From contig JALHSQ010000086.1 of NCBI GenBank assembly GCA_022865885.1, positions 21,315 through 85,314 of the forward strand: a stretch of DNA of 64,000 bases, written 5' to 3'. Position 1 is the first letter of the stretch. Each line of letters opens with the position of its first letter. The notes below the pieces were generated by a model. It was not told the DNA's origin and did not search any database. It saw only the letters and a list, made by a program, of their open reading frames with translations. Of this stretch, positions 26,006 to 35,443 are shown one piece after another. The DNA is from Candidatus Bathyarchaeota archaeon. GTDB taxonomy: Archaea; Thermoproteota; Bathyarchaeia; Bathyarchaeales; Bathycorpusculaceae. Both the position numbers and the translations under genes were made by a program.

Positions 26006-26575
26006 TCATTTTTTCCCAGTCATTTCAAATCTTGAAAACAAGCATTCCCGGCGCAACAACCCAATTTTGGTGAGTGCGGCCACTGCACAATCCATTTTGC
26101 TATGTCTGGTTCGCAAGAATCTGAAGCCAGTCTTAGTGAAGCCAGCTTTAGTCAGCAGTCTCTCGACGTTCCTAGGAAAGAAAATCTCATAATGGTCGGA
26201 ATGGTAATCTTCATGTTTGACCTCTCCGAATCCCATAACAGACCAACAATAGTACTGAGCATTATCGGTGACAACTTTGACTTCTCCACCACTCCTCAAT
26301 ACCCTGAACTGTTCCTTCAAAAACACTAAGGGGTTAGGACTGTGTTCAAGAACAACAGTGCTCAAGATTGATTCAAATGCATCATCTTTGAAGGGGAGAA
26401 AATGACTATCAGCTATAACATCAGCGTCCGATCTTCTTGAGTAATCTATCCCGATATCTCCGCGTTTAGCTTTTCCACAACCGACATCCAAGCTTATGAT
26501 TCTTTCGTGTACTTGAAATCCAATATCATCTGTTGCTCCGATGACAATTGGCTCTTGATACTTTGCTTTAGCCAT
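26006..26575 (-). CDS. Class I SAM-dependent methyltransferase
   Basis: 189 residues. IISLDVGCGKAKRGDIGID is motif I, ADVIADSHFLPFKDDAFESI covers the next acidic and 'LPF' motifs, and VVLEHSPNPLVFLKEQFRVL is the usual post-II helix. GGEVKVVTDN follows. This is the methyltransferase_11-type pattern; the acceptor is unknown. Start ATG 26575. It stands alone between tRNA-Tyr and the oxidoreductase operon. Confidence 0.88.
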   Translation of the reverse strand: MAKAKYQEPIVIGATDDIGFQVHERIISLDVGCGKAKRGDIGIDYSRRSDADVIADSHFLPFKDDAFESILSTVVLEHSPNPLVFLKEQFRVLRSGGEVKVVTDNAQYYCWSVMGFGEVKHEDYHSDHYEIFFPRNVERLLTKAGFTKTGFRFLRTRHSKMDCAVAALTKIGLLRRECLFSRFEMTGKK

Positions 26576-26762
26576 ATTCTCGGTTTTTGTGGTTTCACAT
26601 CTTAGGCTTTATGAATTCTGAATCAGTAGCTGCGTTACATGCAGACTGGAAAAATGGCGCACTTCCATGCTTCTGTTTGGAAAAGTTGAAGTGGATGGTC
26701 AAGTTTGGCTGAGAGCTTCCAGCTGGGTGACTTTGTCGAGTAGCGCATGATCAGAAGAAAGG

Positions 26763-27290
26763 CTAGAGTTCCAAACCCTTCCTGAAGGCAGCCACGTTAG
26801 TTTCGACTGTTTTCTTGGAAACATTCTCCCTGATTGCCTCTTCTATTGATTTCCTGCTGACTATTCCTGTTATCTTTGTTAGAGCGCCCAGCATAACCAT
26901 GTTCGAGTACATGATTTCCCCGAACGCTTTCCTAGTAGTTTCTGTTATGGGAACCTTGTGAACCTTTGCTCTTGTTTCAGGTACGACTGATACATTTGTG
27001 CTGTCGACCATTAGTGTTCCTGATTCCTTCAAATCCTTCAACAACGCGTTAAGTGCTTCTTGACTCATTGCTACCAGTATGTCGCATTTCCTGACTGCTG
27101 GGAAGTGTATCTTGCTGTCGGAGATTATGACTTCGCTCTTAGCCAAGCTGCCCCTTGCCTCAGCCCCATAAGCTTGCGTCTGCAAAACGTTCTTCCCATC
27201 TAGGACTGCAGCCTTCCCCAATATCTGCGCAGCCAACACTACACCTTGACCGCCACTTCCACCTATTCTTATCTCCGTCTTATTCGGCAC
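26763..27290 (-). CDS. korC: 2-oxoacid:ferredoxin oxidoreductase gamma subunit
   Basis: 175 residues of the pyruvate/ketoisovalerate oxidoreductase gamma family. The glycine-rich RIGGSGGQGVVLAAQIL near 7-23 is the CoA-binding region, followed by GAEARGSLAKSEVIIS. DILVAMSQEALN and SNMVMLGALTKITGI match family positions. It overlaps the beta gene by 11 bp and ends the operon alpha-beta-gamma. With its partners it oxidatively decarboxylates 2-oxoglutarate or other 2-oxoacids to acyl-CoA and reduces ferredoxin. Confidence 0.92.
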   Translation of the reverse strand: MPNKTEIRIGGSGGQGVVLAAQILGKAAVLDGKNVLQTQAYGAEARGSLAKSEVIISDSKIHFPAVRKCDILVAMSQEALNALLKDLKESGTLMVDSTNVSVVPETRAKVHKVPITETTRKAFGEIMYSNMVMLGALTKITGIVSRKSIEEAIRENVSKKTVETNVAAFRKGLEL

Positions 27291-28107
27291 CCTCTTTTGC
27301 CTCCTTCAACTTCGAATAAACAGTTTCAACAAGCGTAGGCCGCCTCCGCTGCACAAACTCACCAACGATAATTCTTCTCTCAAGCTCTTCCTCGCTCATT
27401 TTCCCAGTTTTCTGCACTGGAACAGCGTTTTCCTTGAAGTATTTCAGCATCTCTCCAATATCCTTGAAGCCTGCACGTCTACCATATGCAGTCGGACAAT
27501 GAGTCACCACCTCGATGAACCTGAATCCGTCCAACCCTAAAGCTTTCTTAATTGCCTCCTTCAACTCAGCCAAATGTGCCGTCGTCCATCTTGCAGAATA
27601 CGCTGCTCCAGAAGCCACCGCAAGCTTAGCAGCATCTAACGGATACTCAAAGCTTCCATAAGGCGTCGTCGAAGTCCGCGTGTTAAAAGGCGTGGTTGGA
27701 GCCACCTGCCCACCTGTCATCCCGTAAACCATGTTGTTACCCATAATGACCAAAATATCCGTGTTCCTCCGTGCAGCATGGATAAAATGACCCAAGCCTA
27801 TCCCAACTATGTCCCCATCCCCACCGAAAACCACAACACTCAGCTCAGGACGTAAGAGCTTGATGCTCGTGGCAACTGGAATGCTTCTCCCATGAAGAGT
27901 ATGAACAGAATCAGCAACATAATACGGGGAAGGAATCCACGAAGAACAACCTATCCCGCTGGCAAAGCAGAACTTGTGCAAGTCCTCATGACCCAACTCA
28001 TGCACAGCCCTCAAAAAAGTGTCACTAAGCGAGAATAGCCCGCAACCCGGACAGAAAGGCAACTTCAGATCCCGCATGTATTTGCGTGCCGAGAATGTGT
28101 CTGTCAT
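27280..28107 (-). CDS. korB: 2-oxoacid:ferredoxin oxidoreductase beta subunit
   Basis: Thiamine-pyrophosphate binding subunit, about 275 residues. FCPGCGLFSLSDTFLRAVHE opens the domain, FGGDGDIVGIGLGHFIHA is the GDG...N-type TPP site, and MGNNMVYGMTGGQVAPTT is the conserved stretch after it. The ATG at 28107 is preferred: it lies one base past the alpha stop and begins MTDTFSARKY; a start at 28134 adds nine residues. FIEVVTHCPTAYGRR is the C-terminal family motif. The type with separate alpha, beta and gamma genes fits KorABC or VorABG. Confidence 0.93.
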   Translation of the reverse strand: MTDTFSARKYMRDLKLPFCPGCGLFSLSDTFLRAVHELGHEDLHKFCFASGIGCSSWIPSPYYVADSVHTLHGRSIPVATSIKLLRPELSVVVFGGDGDIVGIGLGHFIHAARRNTDILVIMGNNMVYGMTGGQVAPTTPFNTRTSTTPYGSFEYPLDAAKLAVASGAAYSARWTTAHLAELKEAIKKALGLDGFRFIEVVTHCPTAYGRRAGFKDIGEMLKYFKENAVPVQKTGKMSEEELERRIIVGEFVQRRRPTLVETVYSKLKEAKEGAE

Positions 28108-28108
28108 G

Positions 28109-29242
28109 TCAATCACTCTCCATGATTTTGGCAAGCACCTCTTCAGGCGTGATCAGTTCCCCACCGCCAATCTTGTTCAACGGAACAAGTTTCGTCGAGC
28201 ACGCTACTCTTTGAACCTCACGGCCAACTTGTCCCAAATTCATCTCAGGAACAATAATCCTCTCAGCCGTCTCAGCCAATGTCTTAACGGCTTTCTCTGG
28301 AAAAGGCCAAATCGTCTTCAAACGAACATGCCCCACGCGGACTCCCTCGGCTTCAGCACGCTCAATCGCCTCATAAACTGCACGCGAAGTGCAGCCGAAA
28401 GAAACTATTCCCACACGGCAATCATCCACATTGTAGTTTTCCACTTCCACAATGTCGTCTGCATGATTGTTTATCTTGGCATTGAGCGCCTGAACGATCC
28501 TCCTGTGCACAGAAGCATCTTGCGTAAACCGAACCCCATACTCATCATGAGTTGAAGCCGTAACTGCAACGTTAAATCCTTCACCCACTGCCGGCATCGG
28601 GGCAACCTCCTCTAACCCAAAAAACATCTTATCCCCAGCCTTAGGCTTCTTCCGATTAACAACCTCAATACTCTCCAACGGCGGAACCGTAATCTGCTCC
28701 CTAACATGAGCAATAGTCTCATCAGCCAAAAGAATAACAGGAGTACGATATTTCTCAGCCAGATTAAACGCCCTTATCGTAAGCTCAAACATCTCCTGCA
28801 CAGAATTAGGCGAAAGCGCAATAGCTGCATAGTCCCCATGCGTTCCCCAACGCGCCTGCATAACATCTCCTTGCCCACACTTAGTTGCCTGCCCAGTGCC
28901 CGGACCAACCCTCTGAACGTCAACAATAACACATGGAGTATCAGTCATGAACCCCCAACCAATAGTCTCCTGCATCAAACTAAAGCCCGGCCCAGACGTG
29001 GCAGTCATAGCTTTCCTCCCCGCCCAACTCGCACCCATAACAGCGCCTATGGAAGCTAATTCATCTTCCATCTGCATGAATATTCCATCAACCTGCGGCA
29101 ACCGCTCCGAAAGACGCTCAGTTATCTCATTTGACGGCGAAATCGGGTAACCCGCGAAAAACCGACACCCTGCAATTATCGCAGCCTCAACACACGCTTC
29201 ATTCCCTGACCAGAAAAACGTTCCTTCTCGGGTTCTCGTCAT
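28109..29242 (-). CDS. korA: 2-oxoacid:ferredoxin oxidoreductase alpha subunit
   Basis: About 377 residues. GNEACVEAAIIAGCRFFAGY and PISPSNEITERLSERLP near the start, MEDELASIGAVMGASWAGRK and ATSGPGFSLMQETIGW follow; all are typical of KorA. The ATG at 29242 is chosen over 29272: GGGGAG lies 8 bases before it and the TATA box at 29286-29293 places the transcript start near 29263, inside the longer form. First gene of the operon. No ferredoxin-like delta subunit gene is next to it. Confidence 0.93.
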   Translation of the reverse strand: MTRTREGTFFWSGNEACVEAAIIAGCRFFAGYPISPSNEITERLSERLPQVDGIFMQMEDELASIGAVMGASWAGRKAMTATSGPGFSLMQETIGWGFMTDTPCVIVDVQRVGPGTGQATKCGQGDVMQARWGTHGDYAAIALSPNSVQEMFELTIRAFNLAEKYRTPVILLADETIAHVREQITVPPLESIEVVNRKKPKAGDKMFFGLEEVAPMPAVGEGFNVAVTASTHDEYGVRFTQDASVHRRIVQALNAKINNHADDIVEVENYNVDDCRVGIVSFGCTSRAVYEAIERAEAEGVRVGHVRLKTIWPFPEKAVKTLAETAERIIVPEMNLGQVGREVQRVACSTKLVPLNKIGGGELITPEEVLAKIMESD

Positions 29243-29285
29243 TTCAACTCCCCATTCATTTCGAGTTTGCATTAAGTAAAAGCTT

Positions 29286-29293
29286 ATTTAAAC
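29286..29293 (-). promoter_or_regulatory. TATA box of the kor operon
   Basis: TTTAAATA on the minus strand, about 44 bases before the preferred korA ATG. The expected transcript start is near 29263, leaving a leader of about 20 bases that holds GGGGAG. Confidence 0.6.
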
Positions 29294-29452
29294 TTAATCG
29301 CGAGCTACCAGGACCTTTACGGTGGAGAACATTCACAGGCCAGCTTGAAAAACATTCAAGAACAAGTGTCCCTGAAAGCGTGTCGATTCTGCCTAAGTGT
29401 AATCGTCTACTCACCCTCGCTTTTTTAGCTCGATTGGTCTTGCGAGCCAAAG

Positions 29453-29460
29453 TTATATAT
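29453..29460 (+). promoter_or_regulatory. TATA box of the second oligopeptide ABC operon
   Basis: TTATATAT centred about 32 bases before the GTG at 29489, so the transcript begins only a few bases before the start codon. Confidence 0.6.
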
Positions 29461-29488
29461 CCGTAGTGTTCCAATCCGTATAGCAACA

Positions 29489-31138
29489 GTGAAAAAAATG
29501 AAAGACACAAAAGCTATAGGCAAAATGACTACCATTGGCATCATTATCATCATTCTTTTGATTGCAGCAATTGCTGGTTATGTCTATCTGTATCCCCAAC
29601 CGCGTTTGAAGGAAACTCTGGTTATGGGCACTACGGATTCAGTTGAATCATGTTTGGACCCGGCGCGTGCATATGACTATTTCGGTTGGGAGATAGTTCA
29701 GTCTCTGGGTAGCGGTCTGGTCGAATACAAGGCAGGAGCCACTGGCAGCATTGACGACATAGTTCCTTCACTGGCAACGTCGTGGACCGTATCTAGCGAC
29801 GGCTTGGTTTGGACTTTCAATCTGACGCAAGGCGTGCACTATGATGACGGAACCGAATTCAACGCTACACACGTGAAGTACACTTTTGATAGAGGAATAG
29901 GCATAGCTGACGAGGACGGCGCGTTCGTCGGAATCGGTTACGATGGCATCATCAACAATGTTACAGTAACAGAGAAGTACGTGGTGAAATTCTATCTGAA
30001 GATTCCGTTTGCAGCGTTCCTCTCGCTTCTGGCTTGCCAAGCATCATACATCGTTGATCCAGCGAATGCTCCAATGACCTCTGTGGTTGTGTACACCGAG
30101 GGAAACGCCAGAGGCAGTCACCCGATGGGTTTGGGACCATACCTGCTTAGGAACTGGACTCGAACAGCAGGCAAAGATTACGAGATGAAACTTGAGGCAA
30201 ACCCGAACTACTGGAATGCGAGTGGCGGCTACCCAAAAACCAAGAACATGATCATAAAGTTCTATGCGGACTCTACTGGGCTGGCTTTGGCGATTCAGGC
30301 GCAGGAAATTGACATAGCGTTCAGGCAACTTGCTGCAACCGACATCAACAACATGAAAACCAACACGAACCTGAAAGTCTGGGAAGGAACAGGCGCCTTC
30401 ATTCAGTACTTGGTTCTGCAGGAGAAATATGCGCCGTTCAACAACACAAAGATCAGGCAAGCTGTAGGCGCTGCAATCAACAGAACCACAATTGTTCAGA
30501 CAGTGTTTCTGGGGCAGGCTCAGAATCTTTACAGCATGATTCCTATTGGCATGTTCGGGCACACTGACGCTTTTCTGACACTTGGCGATCCGAACTACAC
30601 GAAGACCCAAGAGTTGCTCGCAGACCTAGGCTACAATGAAACCAACAAGCTGTCGTTCAAGCTGTGGTATGAGACTTCTGGACACTATCCTTCGAGTCCT
30701 CAACAGGCACAGGTGCTAAAGTCGTCGTTGGAAGCGAGTGGCGTTATCGCTGTGACTCTTGATAGTGCTGACTGGCCGTCATACAGGACTCACAGGCAGA
30801 ACGATGAAATGGAAGCCTACATTCTAGGCTGGTACCCTGACTACATAGACCCAGACGATTACATTCAGCCGTTCGTTGACTCATCGGGTGGATCATGGAT
30901 TCATCACCACTACAACAACAGCCAAATGGACAAACTAATCGCGTGGGCCAGAGGGAACACTACTGCAGCTACACGAAGCAGTTTGTACAACCAAATCCAG
31001 AACCTGATGGTCGAAGACTGCCCGATAATTCCGACGTACCAAGGCTCAGCATATGCTGTGACAACACTCAAGATCAAAGGAGTCTATCTAGACATCACGC
31101 AATCGTGGCGTCACTGGTTGCTCTATGCCGAAGAATAA
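29489..31138 (+). CDS. Peptide ABC transporter substrate-binding protein (SBP_bac_5)
   Basis: 549 residues, canonical order. An N-terminal membrane anchor (about 17-34) leads to the domain start TLVMGTTDSVESCLDPARAY, then VPSLATSWTVSSDGLVWTFN and the family signature-like DGTEFNATHVKYTFDR. The C-terminal part reads ILGWYPDYIDPDDYIQPF. It captures peptides outside the cell for the permeases directly downstream. Start GTG 29489 or ATG 29498. It provides the reference topology against which the binding protein at 1-823 looks permuted. Confidence 0.95.
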   Translation: MKKMKDTKAIGKMTTIGIIIIILLIAAIAGYVYLYPQPRLKETLVMGTTDSVESCLDPARAYDYFGWEIVQSLGSGLVEYKAGATGSIDDIVPSLATSWTVSSDGLVWTFNLTQGVHYDDGTEFNATHVKYTFDRGIGIADEDGAFVGIGYDGIINNVTVTEKYVVKFYLKIPFAAFLSLLACQASYIVDPANAPMTSVVVYTEGNARGSHPMGLGPYLLRNWTRTAGKDYEMKLEANPNYWNASGGYPKTKNMIIKFYADSTGLALAIQAQEIDIAFRQLAATDINNMKTNTNLKVWEGTGAFIQYLVLQEKYAPFNNTKIRQAVGAAINRTTIVQTVFLGQAQNLYSMIPIGMFGHTDAFLTLGDPNYTKTQELLADLGYNETNKLSFKLWYETSGHYPSSPQQAQVLKSSLEASGVIAVTLDSADWPSYRTHRQNDEMEAYILGWYPDYIDPDDYIQPFVDSSGGSWIHHHYNNSQMDKLIAWARGNTTAATRSSLYNQIQNLMVEDCPIIPTYQGSAYAVTTLKIKGVYLDITQSWRHWLLYAEE

Positions 31139-31195
31139 ATAAGCTTTAATCCCTTTTTCCTTTTTTATAGTTCATCTTGAGAGGCACGTGAACAA

Positions 31196-32230
31196 ATGAC
31201 TCTACGGACGTATGTAATCTCGCGGATATTGCTCACGATTCCAATGATATTTATCCTGTTGACAATGGTTTTTCTCGTCATCAGAGTCCTGCCAGGCGAC
31301 CCTGTTTTGCTTCATTTTGAGAAACAGGAGCATCCAGAGGCGATGGAGTACATGCGTCACAGGCTGGGGCTTGACAAACCCCTGTGGGCCCAGTATTTTG
31401 ATTATGTGACTGGACTGTTTAGAGGAGATCTGGGCGCATCCATGCAGGACTATTCATCCGTGGGACAACAGATCTTCTCGGCTTTCCCAGCAACACTTGA
31501 GCTGGCGATTTTCTCGATGATAGTTGCGGTGTCCATAGGAGTTTTCTTTGGCGTTGAGGCCTCGAAGGGCTATGGCAAAACGCGGGATAACGTGATAAGA
31601 GTCTTTGGCATAGTAACATATGCCATTCCTGTCTTTTTCTTGGGTATGGTTTTCCAGATGGTTTTCGGGTTAGGTTTGCATTGGTTTCCAGTGGGTTTGA
31701 GATTGCCCCCTAGGCTGGACCCGCCTTCAGGGCTAAACGTTGGCAGCGTTCATTTTTCAACGGGGCTTTACACGGTTGACAGTCTGCTCGAGGGAAACAT
31801 CTACAAGTTCGTTGAAACGATCAGGTACCTTGCTCTGCCCTCACTGGCTTTAGGTTTGGTTCTATCAGGAGTCTTCATAAGGTTGACTAGGAGCAACATG
31901 TTTGAGACCCTTCGCTTGGACTATGTGACGGCTGCGAGAGCAAGAGGACTCAGTGAAAATACAGTCACGTATGGTTATGCTTTCAGGAACGCTTTCCTCC
32001 CAGTGCTCACCATGATGGGCTTGCAGTTTGCCACCCTTCTAGGTGGAGCGATTCTCACGGAAACAACGTTCTCTTGGCCAGGCTTAGGCAGATACATCGT
32101 CGACCGCATAAACTTCCGAGACTACACGGCCATACAAGGGGCAGTGGTGGTTTTCGGAATCTTCGTGTCTGTTGTGAGTTTAGTGGTTGATTTGCTCTAC
32201 GCTTACCTTGATCCAAGAATCAGACTGTGA
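31196..32230 (+). CDS. Peptide ABC transporter permease, DppB type
   Basis: 344 residues. N-terminus LRTYVISRILLTIPMIFILL, then the conserved RVLPGDPV and HRLGLDKPLWAQYFDY. EAA loop AARARGLSENTVTYGYAFRN, C-terminal LTETTFSWPGLGRYIVD and YAYLDPRIRL. Six membrane helices. ATG 31196. The stop TGA overlaps the next start GTG by 4 bp, so translation is coupled to the second permease. Confidence 0.95.
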   Translation: MTLRTYVISRILLTIPMIFILLTMVFLVIRVLPGDPVLLHFEKQEHPEAMEYMRHRLGLDKPLWAQYFDYVTGLFRGDLGASMQDYSSVGQQIFSAFPATLELAIFSMIVAVSIGVFFGVEASKGYGKTRDNVIRVFGIVTYAIPVFFLGMVFQMVFGLGLHWFPVGLRLPPRLDPPSGLNVGSVHFSTGLYTVDSLLEGNIYKFVETIRYLALPSLALGLVLSGVFIRLTRSNMFETLRLDYVTAARARGLSENTVTYGYAFRNAFLPVLTMMGLQFATLLGGAILTETTFSWPGLGRYIVDRINFRDYTAIQGAVVVFGIFVSVVSLVVDLLYAYLDPRIRL

Positions 32231-33126
32231 GAGGGGCTGAAGTGGAAAAACCAAAAGTCAGAAAAGGCATGCTTTCCAGCATAATTCCGGGTCTCTCTTC
32301 GCTGTCTCAACGAGGCCTAGCAGGATGGCTCGTTGTGTTAGGGTTCACTATGGTTGTATCAATAGTGACGATTACGGCGATTTCACCATGGGTCGCTCCT
32401 TATGACCCGTCCGCGATCAATGTTGGAACGCCACTTATGTCTCCGAATTCTCAGTTCCTGTTTGGAACTAATGATTTGGGTCAAGACGTTTTCAGTAGAG
32501 TGCTTTCAGGTGGCGGTATCATGCTTGAGGTTTCCATATTATCTGTTATAATATGTCTGCTAGTTGGCGTTCCATTGGGCCTGTTTTCATCTTACGCTGG
32601 GGGAGTAGTTGACAGGTTCTTCTGTCTTATAATGGACAGCATCTATGCTTTTCCAGGCTTGGTCTTGGCTATAGCGATTGCGGCGATGCTGGGAAGAGGA
32701 GTTACCAACATGGCACTTTCAATAGCTGTGGTTTATGTTCCTTCTTATTTCAGAGTTATTCGAAGTCAAGTACTAAGCATAAAGGAGATGCCTTACGTGG
32801 AAGCGGCCAACGCTGCTGGTGCAAAAGGTCGCACTATTCTTTCCCGTTATGTTTTCCCCAATGTTGTTCCTTCAATAGTTGTCATTGCGACAGTGAACTT
32901 TGCAGACGCCATTCTCACCGCAGCAGGCCTTACCTTCATCGGTCTGGGCGTGTCAGCGAACATTCCAGATTGGGGTTGGGATTTGACTAATGGACGAAGA
33001 CTTCTGTCCAGTGGGACATGGTGGGTGATAACGTTTCCTGGTTTGATGATTATCCTTCTGGCTTTGGGCTTCACGTTGATGGGGGAGGGTTTGAGTGAAA
33101 TGGCGAACCCCAGGCTGAGAGAATGA
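32227..33126 (+). CDS. Peptide ABC transporter permease, DppC type
   Basis: 299 residues. GTG 32227 overlapping the previous stop; an internal GTG at 32242 is possible. The outer loop FGTNDLGQDVFSRVLSGGGI is the family signature, and the EAA loop reads AANAAGAKGRTILSRYVFPN. The C-terminus is SEMANPRLRE. Second permease of the complete five-gene importer; the ATPase gene starts 4 bp later. Confidence 0.95.
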   Translation: MRGAEVEKPKVRKGMLSSIIPGLSSLSQRGLAGWLVVLGFTMVVSIVTITAISPWVAPYDPSAINVGTPLMSPNSQFLFGTNDLGQDVFSRVLSGGGIMLEVSILSVIICLLVGVPLGLFSSYAGGVVDRFFCLIMDSIYAFPGLVLAIAIAAMLGRGVTNMALSIAVVYVPSYFRVIRSQVLSIKEMPYVEAANAAGAKGRTILSRYVFPNVVPSIVVIATVNFADAILTAAGLTFIGLGVSANIPDWGWDLTNGRRLLSSGTWWVITFPGLMIILLALGFTLMGEGLSEMANPRLRE

Positions 33127-33130
33127 GGTG

Positions 33131-34108
33131 ATGAAGGTGTCGCAACCGCTTTTAACTGTGAATGACTTGACGGTAGAGTACTGGGCAAGAAGAGGAAAAG
33201 TCCGCGCAGTGGAAGGTGTCTCTTTCTCTGTAGACAAGAGTGAGACGCTGGGTGTGGTTGGCGAGTCAGGTTGCGGAAAATCCACTCTCGGCTTGTCTTT
33301 GATGCAGCTGGTTCCGTATCCTGGACGCATAGTCAAAGGTGAAATACTGCTCAATGGCCGAGATGTTTTGAGGTTTTCGGCGAACGAGATGCGGAATCTT
33401 CGTGGAAAGGATATTTCTTATGTTTTTCAGGATCCGATGACGTCTTTGAATCCTGTTAAGAAGATAGGTGCTCATTTCGTCGAGTTGATTCGGGCTCATG
33501 AACCGAAAGTGAGCGAGAAGGAGGCGGTTGCACGTGCGAGGAAGTTGTTTAAGGATGTGGGGATTCAGTCTGAGCGTATAGGTGATTATCCGCATCAGCT
33601 GAGTGGTGGTATGCGTCAGCGGGTTATGATTGCTTTGGCGATAGCCTTGAATCCTAGCCTAGTGATTGCTGATGAGCCGACTACGGCGTTGGACGTTATT
33701 GTGCAGGCCAAGATTCTGGATCTTTTGAATGCGTTGAGGGATGCTTATGGGATGGCTCTTGTTTTGATAACGCATGATTTGAGCATAGTTTTGGAGAGGA
33801 GTGACAGGATTATTGTTATGTATGCTGGACACATGGTTGAATACGCTCGTAGCGCAGACATTTTCAAGAATCCTCAGCACCCGTATACACAGGGTCTGTT
33901 GAAGGCGATCCCTAATGTTGAGCTTGATGAACAGACGCTTAATGCCATAGCTGGGTCTCCGCCTGACCTACTGAACCTTCCGAAGGGTTGTAGGTTCTGG
34001 CCTCGCTGCTACTGTGCCAAAATAAGATGCGGGGAAGAGGAGCCGCCCTTGATAAACACCGCGCCAGACCATTATGTGCGGTGCGGCAAATACAAAGAAG
34101 GCGAGTAG
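33131..34108 (+). CDS. Peptide ABC transporter ATP-binding protein, DppD type
   Basis: Cytoplasmic ATPase, about 325 residues. Walker A GESGCGKST, signature LSGGMRQR, Walker B LVIADEPTTALD, and H-loop LITHDLS. C-terminal LPKGCRFWPRCYCAKIRCGE carries the cysteines typical of the subfamily. ATG 33131 is preferred over the GTG three bases earlier; GAGGTG lies directly upstream. The gene stops one base before the likely TTG start of the partner ATPase. Confidence 0.95.
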   Translation: MKVSQPLLTVNDLTVEYWARRGKVRAVEGVSFSVDKSETLGVVGESGCGKSTLGLSLMQLVPYPGRIVKGEILLNGRDVLRFSANEMRNLRGKDISYVFQDPMTSLNPVKKIGAHFVELIRAHEPKVSEKEAVARARKLFKDVGIQSERIGDYPHQLSGGMRQRVMIALAIALNPSLVIADEPTTALDVIVQAKILDLLNALRDAYGMALVLITHDLSIVLERSDRIIVMYAGHMVEYARSADIFKNPQHPYTQGLLKAIPNVELDEQTLNAIAGSPPDLLNLPKGCRFWPRCYCAKIRCGEEEPPLINTAPDHYVRCGKYKEGE

Positions 34109-34109
34109 A

Positions 34110-35102
34110 TTGAGTCAAACCGATATTCTTCAAGTCGAGCATTTGAAGAAGTATTTCCCCGTTGAGAAGGGCTTCCTTGAAAGGATGCTGACTCGCAGCA
34201 GACGCTTCGTCAGAGCTGTCGATGATGTAAGCTTCTCTGTTCGGAAGGGCGAAGTCTTCACTTTGGCGGGTGAGAGTGGATGTGGAAAAACCACTACTGG
34301 GAAACTTGTCGTAAGACTCATCACATCGACTAGTGGGAGAATCCTCTTCAACAATGTTGACATTGTTAGAACCAGGCATGAAGAGCTGAGAGTGCTTAGA
34401 AGAAGTATGCAGATTATTTTCCAGGATCCGTATGCGTCGTTCAGCCCTAGGATGCGGATTGGGGACGCAGTGGGGCACCCGCTTGAAATTCATGGTTTTG
34501 CAAAAGGTGAGGAGAAGAAGGAAAAGGTTCTGAAGATGCTCGGTCGTGTGGGATTGGCGCCGACTGAGCAGTTCACAGAGTTGTATCCGCATCAGTTGAG
34601 TGGTGGGCAGAGGCAGCGTGCGGCTATGGCGAGATCGCTGATCTTAGAGCCGGAGTTTATTGTCGCTGATGAACCGGTTTCCATGATTGATGTTTCGCTT
34701 AGGACAACGATAATCGATCTGATGCTGGACTTGAGGAGGGAATTGGGTTTGACTTATCTTTTTATTACTCATGACTTGGCTATTGCGAAGTACATTTCAG
34801 ACAGGATTGCGATAATGTATCTTGGGAAGATCGTTGAGATAGGTGATACACATGAGATTTTCTCAAGACCCATGCACCCGTATACTCAGGCTTTGTTGTT
34901 GGCTATTCCTGTGCCGAATCCTGACCGAAAGCGGAGAGTTATTGAGCTCAGAGGAGAAGTACCTTCAGCCATAGATGTCCCGAAAGGGTGTCGTTTTCGT
35001 ACGAGGTGTCCATACGAGGAAGCCTGTTGTAAGGAACAAGAACCTGAATTAGTGTCCGTTGCACACGATCACTTGGTTGCGTGCCACTTGACCAAGAAGT
35101 AG
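34110..35102 (+). CDS. Peptide ABC transporter ATP-binding protein, DppF type
   Basis: About 330 residues. Walker A GESGCGKTT, signature LSGGQRQR, Walker B FIVADEPVSMIDVS, H-loop FITHDLAI and a C-terminal VPKGCRFRTRCPYEEACC cysteine region. TTG 34110 gives the family start LSQTDILQVEHLKKYFPVEK; an ATG at 34074 inside the upstream gene would add 12 residues. Note the Walker B neighbour reads VSMID where VSSLD is usual, a mild change in the D-loop. Last gene of the operon. Confidence 0.93.
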   Translation: MSQTDILQVEHLKKYFPVEKGFLERMLTRSRRFVRAVDDVSFSVRKGEVFTLAGESGCGKTTTGKLVVRLITSTSGRILFNNVDIVRTRHEELRVLRRSMQIIFQDPYASFSPRMRIGDAVGHPLEIHGFAKGEEKKEKVLKMLGRVGLAPTEQFTELYPHQLSGGQRQRAAMARSLILEPEFIVADEPVSMIDVSLRTTIIDLMLDLRRELGLTYLFITHDLAIAKYISDRIAIMYLGKIVEIGDTHEIFSRPMHPYTQALLLAIPVPNPDRKRRVIELRGEVPSAIDVPKGCRFRTRCPYEEACCKEQEPELVSVAHDHLVACHLTKK

Positions 35103-35443
35103 AGCCTTCTTGTTATATCAGACATGCACATCTAAGCTGCGCGTAGGAATTCTTCCTCCTCGATTCTTCTGACCTTCGCAGTTGCCCTCTATAGAATTGT
35201 CGCCGATGACCTATTCTATGATCTGCTCCAACCACCCTAGTACTCCAAGGAGGGGTGGATGCGCTCCCCAAGAAAAGACGTGGCCTTTCAGATAATTGGG
35301 AGCTGGCGTACAAGACGCTCGCAAGCATGTCTATTTGAAGACCAGCAATTTGAAAAAACTATTACGTGAAGAAAAGCCTTTTTTAATTGCAGGCCAGATT
35401 CCTAGTCCGTCAATCAAAATTCACGATTAGAGGCAAAAAAAGT
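35103..35443. other. Intergenic region before etfB
   Basis: No convincing gene. A short plus-strand frame at about 35256-35340 (GTG start after AAGGAGGG, reading MDALPKKRRGLSDNWELAYK and eight more residues) has coding-like composition but is only 27 codons; it may be a relic. TTTTTTAATTG near 35378-35388 is the likely TATA box for etfB. Confidence 0.35.
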
